The notes under the pieces were generated by a model. The model ran no database searches. It worked only from the letters and a program-made list of their open reading frames with translations, and was not told the DNA's origin. Below are positions 16,326-25,162 of a stretch of DNA of 64,000 bases, one piece after another. The DNA comes from Bacillota bacterium (GTDB taxonomy: Bacteria > Bacillota > Clostridia > Christensenellales > CAG-138). A program made the position numbers and the translations under genes. Position 1 is the stretch's first letter, and each line of letters begins with the position of its first letter. Where the stretch lies: NCBI GenBank assembly GCA_023455425.1, contig JAEYCM010000005.1:69739-133738 (forward strand), written 5' to 3'.

Positions 16326-17399
16326 ATGGAGCTAACACGCAATCGCGCCGTTGCGCTGCTATCCCCTACCAGCATGGGCGTACGCATCACCCCGATAGAA
16401 CGGCAGCCCGTACACACCAGCAATCACTTCTATATGCAGACCACCAGCGCCGAAAGCAATGTGCTGAGCGTATCCGCCGCATTGGGTCTTCCCACCAAGG
16501 TGCTCACCGCCTTCGTGGAGGGAAGCCCCCTTTCGCAGTTCATCAAAAACGACCTTTCCTCCCGCCACATGGCGTACGAGTATGTGGAGGTGCCGCAGGG
16601 CGGCCCGTGGGGCTACCGGCACCAGTTCAATATCGCGGACAGCGGCTTTGGCATGCGCGGGCCGCGCGTACACAACGACCGCGCGGGCGAGGTGGGCCGG
16701 ATTTTGTCCGCCTCCCAGTTTGACCTAAAACGGATATTCGAACAAGAAGGTGTCACAATTTTGCACCTTTCCGGCCTGATCGCGGCGCTTTCCCCGGAAA
16801 CGAGCGCGTTCTGCCTGGAACTTGCAAGGACTGCAATGCGGCACGGGACGCGCATCTCCTTTGATTTAAATTACCGCGCCTCCTTCTGGAAAGGACGCGA
16901 AAACGAGCTACGGGCCGCATTCTGTGAGATCGCGGGTATTGCAGACATTTTAGTAGGCAATGAAGAGGATTTTCAGTTGAGCCTGGGCGTCGAAGGGCCG
17001 GAAGCGGGCGGACGGGATCTTGCGGGAAAGACGGAAAGTTTCAAAGGCATGATCATGCGCGTGAAGAAACGGTTCCCCAATGTGGAACTGTTTGCGACCA
17101 CGCTTCGTCAGGTAGTAAGCGCCAACAGCCACCTCTGGGGCGCGATCCTGCTGGACAATGAGACATGGCATGTGGCGGAGCCCCGGAAAATCCCCATACT
17201 CGACCGCATCGGCGGCGGGGATGGGTTTGTTGGAGGGCTGCTCTACGCGCTGCTCAAAGGCTGGAACGCCGAACAGGCGCTGCACTTTGGCTGGGCCACG
17301 GGCGCGCTTGCCACCACCATGCTGCAGGACTACGCGCTGCCCGCCGATGAGGAGCAGGTATGGAGCATGTGGCAGGGCAACGCGCGCGTCAAACGTTAA
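16326..17399 (+). CDS. PfkB-family sugar (acid) kinase, divergent from KdgK
   Basis: A 357-residue ribokinase-fold kinase. The C-terminal catalytic motif is intact (DRIGGGDGFVGGLLYALL), as is FDLNYRASFW in the middle. At the substrate loop, where the KdgK of this locus has GGGEAN, this protein has TSAESN. The two Gly that usually contact substrate hydroxyls are lost, so the substrate probably differs from KDG. It heads the operon kinase-gnd-SDR-LarA-uxaC-uxaE, and gnd follows 15 bases later. The partner enzyme suggests gluconate as substrate (inference); KDG or another sugar acid cannot be excluded. The start ATG follows ACGGAGGAACC. Confidence 0.75.
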   Translation: MELTRNRAVALLSPTSMGVRITPIERQPVHTSNHFYMQTTSAESNVLSVSAALGLPTKVLTAFVEGSPLSQFIKNDLSSRHMAYEYVEVPQGGPWGYRHQFNIADSGFGMRGPRVHNDRAGEVGRILSASQFDLKRIFEQEGVTILHLSGLIAALSPETSAFCLELARTAMRHGTRISFDLNYRASFWKGRENELRAAFCEIAGIADILVGNEEDFQLSLGVEGPEAGGRDLAGKTESFKGMIMRVKKRFPNVELFATTLRQVVSANSHLWGAILLDNETWHVAEPRKIPILDRIGGGDGFVGGLLYALLKGWNAEQALHFGWATGALATTMLQDYALPADEEQVWSMWQGNARVKR

Positions 17400-17414
17400 A
17401 AGGAGGAGCATTTT

Positions 17415-18866
17415 ATGCAGAAAGCGGATATCGGCTTAATTGGCCTTGCGGTGATGGGCGAAAACCTCGTCATGAACATGGAAAGTAAGGGCTTTACCGT
17501 TGCGGTATACAACAGGACCACCTCCAAGGTCACGGATTTTGTGGAAGGACGCGCGAAGGGCAAACGCATCATCGGCGCCTATTCGCTCGAAGAGCTTGCC
17601 GCCAATCTGGAAAAGCCGCGCAAGGTCATGCTGCTGGTAAAAGCGGGGCAGGCCGTGGACGATTTTATTGAGGCCCTCCTCCCCCACCTGGAGGCGGGCG
17701 ATATCATCATAGACGGCGGCAACAGTCATTTCCCGGATACCGTACGCCGCACGGCGTATGTGGAAAGCAAGGGCTTACTTTATATCGGCACGGGCGTATC
17801 GGGCGGCGAAGAAGGCGCGCTAAAGGGTCCTTCCATGATGCCGGGCGGCTCCCCCGCAGCATGGCCGCATGTGAAGTCCATCTTCCAGTCCATTTGCGCA
17901 AAGGTGGAGGACGGCTCGCCCTGCTGCGATTGGGTGGGCGAAAACGGCGCGGGTCACTTTGTGAAAATGATACACAACGGCATCGAATACGGGGATATGC
18001 AGCTTATTTGCGAAGCGTACCAGCTGATGCGGGATGTTTTAGGCATGAGCGCCATGCAGATGCACGAGGTGTTCAAGGCCTGGAATGAAACGGAGCTAGA
18101 CAGCTACCTCATTGAAATCACCGCCGATATTCTTGGCCATTTGGATACGGACGGCAGCCCGGTGGTGGACCATATCCTTGACACTGCGGGGCAAAAGGGC
18201 ACCGGCAAATGGACGGGGATTGCGGCGCTTGACGAAGGCGTGCCCCTTACCCTCATTGGAGAAGCCGTGTTCGCGCGCTGCCTCTCCGCCATAAAGGAGG
18301 AACGCGTGGCCGCCTCCAAAGCTTTCCCGAAAGCCGCAGCCCCCTTTGCCGGCGACAAGGCGGCATTCATTGAACAAATCCGCCAGGCGCTCTACGCCTC
18401 CAAAATCATTTCTTACGCACAGGGCTATGCGCTCATGCGGGCGGCTGCCGCCACTTACAAATGGAACCTCAACTATGGCGGCATCGCGCTGATGTGGCGC
18501 GGCGGCTGCATCATCCGCTCGGTATTTCTAGGCAAAATCAAGGAGGCGTTCGACGCCGATCCGAACTTATCCAACCTGCTGCTTGACCCGTACTTCAAGG
18601 ACACCATCAAAGGGCTTGTGCCCGCCTGGCGCAACGTGGCCGCAACCGCCATCCGCCACGGCGTACCCGCCCCGGCGTTCTGTTCGGCGTTGAGCTATTT
18701 TGACGGCTACACCAGCGAAAAACTTCCCGCCAACCTGCTGCAGGCACAGCGCGATTACTTTGGCGCGCATACGTACGAGCGCATCGACCAGCCGCGCGGC
18801 ACGTACTTCCACACCAACTGGACGGGAGAAGGCGGAAGTACGTCCGCATCCACCTATTCGGTATAG
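17415..18866 (+). CDS. gnd: 6-phosphogluconate dehydrogenase (decarboxylating)
   Basis: A 483-residue full-length enzyme. The N-terminal coenzyme site is GLAVMGENLVMNM with NRTTSK, which suggests NADP as usual. The catalytic Lys region is GHFVKMIHNGIEYGD, and the family signatures GTGKWT and a conserved C-terminus (TNWTGEGG) are present. It oxidises 6-phosphogluconate to ribulose 5-phosphate and CO2. Its place between a PfkB kinase and the hexuronate enzymes is unusual and implies that hexuronate carbon enters the pentose phosphate pathway. The start follows AAAGGAGGAGC. Confidence 0.95.
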   Translation: MQKADIGLIGLAVMGENLVMNMESKGFTVAVYNRTTSKVTDFVEGRAKGKRIIGAYSLEELAANLEKPRKVMLLVKAGQAVDDFIEALLPHLEAGDIIIDGGNSHFPDTVRRTAYVESKGLLYIGTGVSGGEEGALKGPSMMPGGSPAAWPHVKSIFQSICAKVEDGSPCCDWVGENGAGHFVKMIHNGIEYGDMQLICEAYQLMRDVLGMSAMQMHEVFKAWNETELDSYLIEITADILGHLDTDGSPVVDHILDTAGQKGTGKWTGIAALDEGVPLTLIGEAVFARCLSAIKEERVAASKAFPKAAAPFAGDKAAFIEQIRQALYASKIISYAQGYALMRAAAATYKWNLNYGGIALMWRGGCIIRSVFLGKIKEAFDADPNLSNLLLDPYFKDTIKGLVPAWRNVAATAIRHGVPAPAFCSALSYFDGYTSEKLPANLLQAQRDYFGAHTYERIDQPRGTYFHTNWTGEGGSTSASTYSV

Positions 18867-18879
18867 GATAGGGAGTCAA

Positions 18880-18894
18880 TCCCATATCACGAAA
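18880..18894 (+). promoter_or_regulatory. KdgR-type box between gnd and the fructuronate reductase gene
   Basis: TCCCATATCACGAAA matches the 14104 box at 13 of 15 positions and lies 14 bases after the gnd stop, 42 bases before the SDR start. No good promoter hexamers are seen beside it. It may control internal transcription or act as a roadblock. Confidence 0.5.
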
Positions 18895-18935
18895 TATGGC
18901 AAACAGTGCTTCTCAAACAGAAAGGCGGATTGACC

Positions 18936-19787
18936 ATGCAAATTCCATTCAAACCGGACCTAAGCGGCAAAGTCGCCGTGGTGACGGGCGGCACGGGGGT
19001 GCTCGGCAGCGTGTTTGCAAAAGCCATCGCGGCATGCGGGGCGAAGGTGGCAATCTTAAGCCGCACGCAAAGCAAAGGGCAGCTTGTCGCGGATGAGATC
19101 AGGAAAAGCGGCGGCGAGGCGATAGCCGTCCAGGTGAATGTGCTGGATAAGGAAAGCGTAGACGCCGCGCACGCAACCGTACTTGCGGCGTACGGGAAAT
19201 GCGATATCCTGCTTAACGGCGCGGGCGGCAACAGCCCGCTCGCGACATGCGACGATGAATTTTTCGATAGAGCGACGCTGGAGGCCCCCAACAAAAAGAG
19301 CTTTTTTGACTTGGACCCCGCCGAGTTCGGGTACGTGTTCGGCCTGAATTTTACAGGCACGCTGCTGCCCGTGCAGGCGTTCGGGCTGGACATGGCGGAT
19401 GCGCCGGGCGGGGTCATCCTCAACATTTCCTCCATGAACGCGTTTACGCCGCTGACGAAAATACCCGCCTACAGCGCCGCAAAGGCGGCGGTGAGCAATT
19501 TTACAAAATGGCTCGCGGTACACTTTGCCAAGAGCGGCGTGCGCGTAAACGCCATTGCGCCCGGTTTTTTCTCCACGGCGCAGAACGCGGCGCTTTTGTG
19601 GAACCCAGACGGTTCCCCCACGGCGCGCACGCAAAAGATCCTCAGCAACACCCCCATGGGCCGTTTCGGCGAGCCGGAGGAACTTTTAGGCACGCTGTTG
19701 TGGTTATTAGACAACAACTGCTCCCGGTTTGTAACAGGCGTTGTCGTGCCCGTGGACGGCGGGTTTTCCGCCTATTCAGGCGTATAG
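18936..19787 (+). CDS. uxuB: D-mannonate oxidoreductase / fructuronate reductase (SDR type)
   Basis: A 283-residue short-chain dehydrogenase with TGGTGVLGS (coenzyme site), NGAGGNSP, and catalytic YSAAK. The insertion around DDEFFDRATLEAPNKKSF and the C-terminal MGRFGEPEELLG resemble the SDR-type fructuronate reductases of Bacillus (YjmF/UxuB), not the long-chain UxuB of enterobacteria. It reduces D-fructuronate to D-mannonate. The start at 18936 follows AAAGGCGG; a start at 18906 is less likely. The next gene is the LarA-like protein, 18 bases on, while the usual mannonate dehydratase UxuA is absent. Confidence 0.85.
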   Translation: MQIPFKPDLSGKVAVVTGGTGVLGSVFAKAIAACGAKVAILSRTQSKGQLVADEIRKSGGEAIAVQVNVLDKESVDAAHATVLAAYGKCDILLNGAGGNSPLATCDDEFFDRATLEAPNKKSFFDLDPAEFGYVFGLNFTGTLLPVQAFGLDMADAPGGVILNISSMNAFTPLTKIPAYSAAKAAVSNFTKWLAVHFAKSGVRVNAIAPGFFSTAQNAALLWNPDGSPTARTQKILSNTPMGRFGEPEELLGTLLWLLDNNCSRFVTGVVVPVDGGFSAYSGV

Positions 19788-19805
19788 CCCACAAAAGGAG
19801 GGCAT

Positions 19806-21080
19806 ATGGAACACTATCTTGTGGAAACGGGGAACGAAGGTCTTTCCAACAAGGCCATCAAAGAGTCGCTAATCGCTTCGATTGAAGGAAAAGCGCTCCG
19901 GCGCGCGTTGATCATACCGCCGGACTTTACGCGCTTCCACTCCAATGCGGGCTTTCTCACAAACGTATACTACCACGCACTCAGTGAACGCGGCTGTGAG
20001 GTGGATATCCTGCCCGCGCTTGGCACCCACAAGCCGGTCACACAGGAAGAAGCCGCGGAGATGTTCGGCGATATCCCGTTCGGGCGCTTCCTGGTCCACA
20101 ACTGGAGAATGGACGTCGTGCGCCTGGGGGAGGTGCCGGGCAGCTATTTAAGTGAAATCACGGACGGGTTGTGGAAAACGCCGGTCAGTGTAGAGATCAA
20201 CCGCAGGCTGATGGACCCAAGCTATGATATCATCCTTTCCCCCGGTCAGGTGGTGCCGCATGAGGTGGTGGGCATGGCCAACCACGCGAAAAACCTGTTT
20301 GTGGGCGTGGGCGGTTCTGAAATGATCAACACCTCACACATGGTGGGCGCGGTATATGGCATGGAGCGCATGATGGGAAAAGCGGATACGCCCGTGCGCA
20401 GAATATTCGATTACGCGCTGACCCACTTTTTCAAAGACAGGCCGGTGTTGTTCGCGCTTACCGTCACCACCGCGCCGGGCGGCAGCATCCATACGCACGG
20501 GCTCTTTATTGGCGAAGGGCGCGGGCCGTTTGAAGCGGCGGTGAAACTGGCCCGACAAAAAAACATGGATATTGTAGAAAAGCCCATCCAAAAATGCGTG
20601 GTCTACCTTGACCCCAGGGAATTCAAAAGCACGTGGCTGGGCAACAAGGCCATCTACCGCACACGCATGGCCATAGCGGACGGCGGGGAACTTATCGTGC
20701 TTGCTCCCGGCATGGAGCGCTTTGGGGAAGACGACGCGGTGGACCTCTTAATCCGCAAGTATGGATACTGCGGCAGGCTGAAAACGCTGGAGCTGTTTGA
20801 ACAGAACGAAAACCTGCAAGACAACATGGGCGTCGCCGCGCATCTCATCCATGGTTCCCCGGATGGACGCTTCCGGGTTACCTACGCCGTGAAACGCATC
20901 AAGCAGGAGGAAATCAAAAGCGCGCTGTTCCATGCGTGCGCCTATGAAGAGGCGGTCAAAATGTACGACCCGGAAGCCTTACAATATGGCTGGAACATGC
21001 TCGCGAACGGGGAGGAACTATACTTTATTCCCAACCCGGCGCTGGGCCTATGGATCGAACGGAGCCGGTTTGAGGGCTGA
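19806..21080 (+). CDS. LarA-family nickel-pincer hydroxyacid racemase/epimerase homologue
   Basis: A 424-residue protein of the lactate racemase (LarA) superfamily. The LarA active-site residues of Lactiplantibacillus plantarum (His108, His174, Lys184, His200) have counterparts here: His75 (ALGTHKPVT), His152 (VVPHEVVG), Lys162 (NHAKNLF) and His178 (NTSHMVG). The spacings His-10-Lys-16-His are identical, so the cofactor site looks intact. LarA proteins interconvert 2-hydroxy acids; from memory, some superfamily members are D-gluconate 2-epimerases. Encoded between fructuronate reductase and UxaC, it may convert D-mannonate to D-gluconate. The cofactor genes larB, larC and larE are not in the window. 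Confidence 0.8.
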   Translation: MEHYLVETGNEGLSNKAIKESLIASIEGKALRRALIIPPDFTRFHSNAGFLTNVYYHALSERGCEVDILPALGTHKPVTQEEAAEMFGDIPFGRFLVHNWRMDVVRLGEVPGSYLSEITDGLWKTPVSVEINRRLMDPSYDIILSPGQVVPHEVVGMANHAKNLFVGVGGSEMINTSHMVGAVYGMERMMGKADTPVRRIFDYALTHFFKDRPVLFALTVTTAPGGSIHTHGLFIGEGRGPFEAAVKLARQKNMDIVEKPIQKCVVYLDPREFKSTWLGNKAIYRTRMAIADGGELIVLAPGMERFGEDDAVDLLIRKYGYCGRLKTLELFEQNENLQDNMGVAAHLIHGSPDGRFRVTYAVKRIKQEEIKSALFHACAYEEAVKMYDPEALQYGWNMLANGEELYFIPNPALGLWIERSRFEG

Positions 21081-21107
21081 TATTGAGAAAATAAGTGAGG
21101 AAGCAAT

Positions 21108-22508
21108 ATGCCTGCATTCATCGGGGAACACTTTCTGCTGGGCAGCGAAACGGCGCGCGCTCTCTATCATGAGCACGCGGCCAAGTTGCCGATTGTAGAC
21201 TACCACTGCCACATCAACCCCAAAGAAATTTACGAGGACCTCCACTATAACAACATCACCGAGGTTTGGCTGGGCGGCGACCATTACAAATGGCGCGTCA
21301 TCCGGGCAAACGGCTACCCGGAGCGCGTCATTACCGGCGACGCCGACCCGTATGAGAAATTCGAAGCCTGGGCGCATACTGTTCCCAAACTCATCGGCAA
21401 CCCGCTCTACCACTGGACGCATCTGGAGCTAAAACGGTATTTCGGCATTGAAGAAACGCTCTCCCCCCGCACCTGCAAAGAAATCTGGGAACAAGCGAAC
21501 AAAGTCTTGCAAACCCTTTCCGTACGCAAGATACTGGAACTTTCCAACGTGACAGCCATCTGCACCACCGACGACCCCGCGGACGATTTATGCTACCACA
21601 AGCTCCTTCAAGCCGACAGAACGCTCAAAACCCGCGTGCTGCCCGCCTTCCGCCCGGACAAAGCCGTGAACATCGGGAAGGTTACGTTCCGAGACTATGT
21701 CAAACAGCTGGAAGCGGCCTCGGGCGTCCCGATCCACACAATTGAGGATGTAAAGACCGCGCTCACACAGCGCCTTGACTATTTTGCCGCATTGGGCTGC
21801 GTCGCGTCCGACCACGGGCTTGATTACATCGTCTGTGCGGAAGACCGAGAAAAAGCGAACGCCATATTCGCGGCAGCGCTTGCAGGAAACGCGCCCACCC
21901 GGCAGGAAGCTGAGATTTATAAGACCGAACTGCTGCTGTTCCTGGCCCAAGAATACCATAAGCGCGGCTGGGTCATGCAGCTCCACTACGGCGCGGCGCG
22001 GGACAACAACCCATCAATGTTTCAAAAGCTCGGGCCGGATACGGGATATGACGCCATCAGCGGCATCCCCGCAAGCGGCGCAGCGCTTGGGAAATTCTTC
22101 GGCATGCTGGAACGGGAACATACGCTGCCTAAGACCATCGTCTATTCCCTTAACCCCACGGACAACGCGCAGATCGCTACCGTAATTGGCTGCTTCCAAT
22201 CCGGCGAACTTCCGGGAAAGCTGCAGCACGGCAGCGCGTGGTGGTTCAACGATACCCGGCGCGGCATGATCGATCAACTGACAAGCGTCGCGGAGCTTTC
22301 GGTTCTCCCCAATTTCGTGGGTATGCTCACCGATTCAAGAAGCTTTCTTTCCTACACGCGGCATGAATACTTCCGCCGCATCCTGTGCGACCTGTTGGGC
22401 GCATGGGTGGAAAACGGCGAATACCCGCGGGATATGGAGGCGCTCGGCGCTATGGTGCGGAACATCGGCTACTATAATGCCGTGCGCTACTTTGGCTTTC
22501 CAGTGTAA
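21108..22508 (+). CDS. uxaC: Uronate isomerase UxaC
   Basis: A 466-residue amidohydrolase-fold enzyme of the usual length. Metal-site motif VDYHCHINPKEI near residue 30, then NPLYHWTHLELKRYFGI, CTTDDPADDL and a C-terminal TDSRSFLSYTRHEYFRR are all typical. It isomerises D-glucuronate to D-fructuronate and D-galacturonate to D-tagaturonate. The alpha-galacturonidase at 11453-12850 supplies galacturonate. It is 27 bases downstream of the LarA-like gene and 26 bases upstream of uxaE. Confidence 0.95.
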   Translation: MPAFIGEHFLLGSETARALYHEHAAKLPIVDYHCHINPKEIYEDLHYNNITEVWLGGDHYKWRVIRANGYPERVITGDADPYEKFEAWAHTVPKLIGNPLYHWTHLELKRYFGIEETLSPRTCKEIWEQANKVLQTLSVRKILELSNVTAICTTDDPADDLCYHKLLQADRTLKTRVLPAFRPDKAVNIGKVTFRDYVKQLEAASGVPIHTIEDVKTALTQRLDYFAALGCVASDHGLDYIVCAEDREKANAIFAAALAGNAPTRQEAEIYKTELLLFLAQEYHKRGWVMQLHYGAARDNNPSMFQKLGPDTGYDAISGIPASGAALGKFFGMLEREHTLPKTIVYSLNPTDNAQIATVIGCFQSGELPGKLQHGSAWWFNDTRRGMIDQLTSVAELSVLPNFVGMLTDSRSFLSYTRHEYFRRILCDLLGAWVENGEYPRDMEALGAMVRNIGYYNAVRYFGFPV

Positions 22509-22534
22509 TACAACTCAATAAAAGGAGAACGGGA

Positions 22535-23998
22535 ATGAAGAACGGTATAGCATCGATCCAAGAAGTCTGCGGTCTGCTTGGCGCAGCATTATATGAAACA
22601 TCCATCCACCAAACGGAGGACGGCTTCGTCTGGATGGGTGCAATCAAAGACGAGGATTATCTGTTTGTGGCAGGTGAGAAGAGCGGGTTTACCGGCACAT
22701 TGGAACGCGTTGGCGGCGAAGAGGTATTGGTGGCGCCGCTCACGCATGAAAACGCCAAGGCGCTTCGAAATGCCTTCCCGTTTACCGCGCCCGCACGCGT
22801 ACTCGGCTCCCCGCGGACAATGGGCGTCGGGGACCGGCTGGGCATCGCCACCCCCGGCCATATCCGCGTGTTTTCCCAGTTCGACGCGCTCCCGGTATTT
22901 GCCCAGCAATCCATCCGCGAGTTACATTTGACCGGGCGCACGTTTGAGCATGTGCTTGACTGCGCCACGTTTGCGGTGTTCCGCGAGGACTTCCGCCTGG
23001 GGTTTGGCGCGGACGGCGATCACTTGAAAAAGCCCGAAGAAGTCAGATACGCGCTCGACTGCGGCTACACCATGATCACGCTTGACTGCAGCGAGCACAT
23101 CCGAAACGATATCGAGACGATGCAAGATGAAGAAGTGCTGGCGCTAGGCAGTGAATACGCCGCATTGCAGCAAAAGTACGAAGGCACGGAAGTGACCATA
23201 GAAGGCAACGCGCTGCGTTTTTCCGGGATGGAGCTTTTGCGGACGCTGCACATCTATGGCGCGGCCATCGACTTTGCCAGTAGGATTTATGAAGATTACA
23301 TCAAACGCTCCAACGCGGATTTTGAAATCTCCATAGACGAAACGCAGACGCCGACCACGCCGCTGCAGCATTACTTTGTGGCAAACGAGCTGTATGCGCG
23401 GGGCGTGCGCCCGGCGACCGTTGCGCCCCGTTTCTGCGGCGAGTTCCAGAAGGGCATCGATTACATTGGCGACCTTGCGAAATTCCGGGAAGAATTTGCG
23501 GTGCACGCGGCCATTGCCCGCCACTTTGGGTATAAAATCAGCGTTCATTCGGGTTCGGACAAATTTTCCGTATTCCCCATTGTGGGCGAGCTGGCGCAAG
23601 GCCGCTTTCATGTGAAAACCGCCGGAACAAACTGGCTGGAAGCTATGCGTCTGGTTGCCATAAAAGACCCGGCGCTTTACCGGGAGATCCATATCTTCGC
23701 GCTGGAGGTGTTTGCAGAGGCGCGGGCGTATTACCATGTGACCACCGACCTTGCGAAGATCCCGGCGTTGGATGCGCTCAAGGACGCGGATTTACCCAAA
23801 CTATTCGACCTGAACGAGGCGCGCCAGCTCATTCATATTACCTATGGCCTGATATTGAACGCCAAACATCCGGATGGGAATGACCGGTTCAAGACAAGGC
23901 TGTACGATCTCTGGCGTACACATGCAGACGGATACGCGGAATTGTTACACAGCCATATTGGCCGCCACTTAAAGGATTTAGGGGTTGGAGGCAGATAA
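22535..23998 (+). CDS. uxaE: Tagaturonate/fructuronate epimerase UxaE
   Basis: A 487-residue protein that I recognise as the UxaE family described in Thermotoga maritima. Typical stretches are RTMGVGDRLGIATPGHI, YTMITLDCSEHI, YDFASRIYEDYI-like segments, HSGSDKFSVFP and FHVKTAGTNWLEA. UxaE interconverts D-tagaturonate and D-fructuronate, which lets galacturonate join the glucuronate branch without altronate enzymes (UxaB, UxaA), and none of those is encoded here. It is the last gene of the operon; no clear terminator follows. The start follows AAAGGAGAACGG. Confidence 0.85.
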   Translation: MKNGIASIQEVCGLLGAALYETSIHQTEDGFVWMGAIKDEDYLFVAGEKSGFTGTLERVGGEEVLVAPLTHENAKALRNAFPFTAPARVLGSPRTMGVGDRLGIATPGHIRVFSQFDALPVFAQQSIRELHLTGRTFEHVLDCATFAVFREDFRLGFGADGDHLKKPEEVRYALDCGYTMITLDCSEHIRNDIETMQDEEVLALGSEYAALQQKYEGTEVTIEGNALRFSGMELLRTLHIYGAAIDFASRIYEDYIKRSNADFEISIDETQTPTTPLQHYFVANELYARGVRPATVAPRFCGEFQKGIDYIGDLAKFREEFAVHAAIARHFGYKISVHSGSDKFSVFPIVGELAQGRFHVKTAGTNWLEAMRLVAIKDPALYREIHIFALEVFAEARAYYHVTTDLAKIPALDALKDADLPKLFDLNEARQLIHITYGLILNAKHPDGNDRFKTRLYDLWRTHADGYAELLHSHIGRHLKDLGVGGR

Positions 23999-24206
23999 AG
24001 AACTCTCTTCGCCCCGCAGCCGGCGGGTATGCCGAACAACCGGAACAGCCCGAGGTTCTGAAAACAGGTTCAGTCAAGGCATGGTAACAAATCCAGCCGC
24101 AGAATGAGCCTGAATTTTATTTCACGCACTCTAACTCCATGGAGAACCACATTAAGAAAGCGCCCCCGCCGGACGCTCTCATTCAACAAATTCCAAATGG
24201 GATTTT

Positions 24207-25064
24207 TTACTTCTTCACAACCGGCAGCCAAACCTCGCACTTATAATCTTCCGCTTGCTGGTTGCCTTCAAAATACACTTCGATATCCGGCGCATTGGCA
24301 TACTCATAGCCGGAACTGGGCAGCCATTCGGCGACGATACGCTTTTGCAGCGTTTGTATGGCCGCGGGCATGGGACCGATGCACTCGAATATCGCCCAGG
24401 TGCATTCGGGCACTACATAGTCCGCAAACCCTTCGGGCGTTTCGCTTTGCGTGGAGACCGCAATGTAATAATCAAAGTCCTTCCCGTTCATACAGGTGCT
24501 CACGCCAAGCACGCCATAGGGCTCCCGGTTCATCAGCGCACAGAGCCTAGGGATTGCGCCGCTTTGCGCCGTTGTTTGCCAGAACAGCGGCACATTTGCA
24601 AAGCTGTCTTCAATATTCATTGCAAAGTGCTGCCTGACGCCCACAATTTTGAACGCGTCCTTTTTTTCGATCCGATAATTCATCTCAGCTTCTCCCTTGA
24701 TCGTAATTTTGAAGCTGATGGGCGGATAGGCTTTCAATTTGACGCCTTCCATCCGCGCGGCGGACGGCGCAATGCCGTGGACGCTCTGGAACGCGCGGTT
24801 AAACGCGGTGGGCGACTCATACCCGTATTTGAGCGCGATCTCTATGATCTTTTCACTTCCGTTCTGCAGATCAAACGCGGCCCTCGTCATCTTTCGCCTG
24901 CGGAGATACTCGGAAAGCGGAAGATCCGCAATATAAGAAAACATCCGCTGAAAATGAAACGGACTGCAGCGGGCAATCTGCGCCACACGCTCCAGATCTA
25001 CACCGTCCTCCAGATGCGCCTCCATATAAGCGACCGCCTCGTTCAAACAATCGAGCCATTCCAT
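24207..25064 (-). CDS. AraC-family regulator with C-terminal GyrI-like effector domain
   Basis: A 285-residue protein. Two N-terminal helix-turn-helix motifs (residues about 8-105: DLERVAQIARCSPFHFQRMF and IIEIALKYGYESPTAFNRAF regions) precede a GyrI-like small-molecule-binding domain from about residue 125 to the end. This is the layout of Rob/SoxS-like and multidrug-responsive regulators. It stands alone, convergent to uxaE, with no clear target nearby. Confidence 0.88.
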   Translation of the reverse strand: MEWLDCLNEAVAYMEAHLEDGVDLERVAQIARCSPFHFQRMFSYIADLPLSEYLRRRKMTRAAFDLQNGSEKIIEIALKYGYESPTAFNRAFQSVHGIAPSAARMEGVKLKAYPPISFKITIKGEAEMNYRIEKKDAFKIVGVRQHFAMNIEDSFANVPLFWQTTAQSGAIPRLCALMNREPYGVLGVSTCMNGKDFDYYIAVSTQSETPEGFADYVVPECTWAIFECIGPMPAAIQTLQKRIVAEWLPSSGYEYANAPDIEVYFEGNQQAEDYKCEVWLPVVKK

Positions 25065-25162
25065 ACCATCACCTCCTTACGAACAACAGTATACCGGCAG
25101 ACGAATCACATTGCCTCTCATTTCCTGCACGGATTTGAGAGGCACACGCAAAGCCTTTTTGA

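Noticed and set aside
23999..24206. Riboswitch or terminator after uxaE
   Set aside because: Only weak short inverted repeats are present, without a T run or a known aptamer core.
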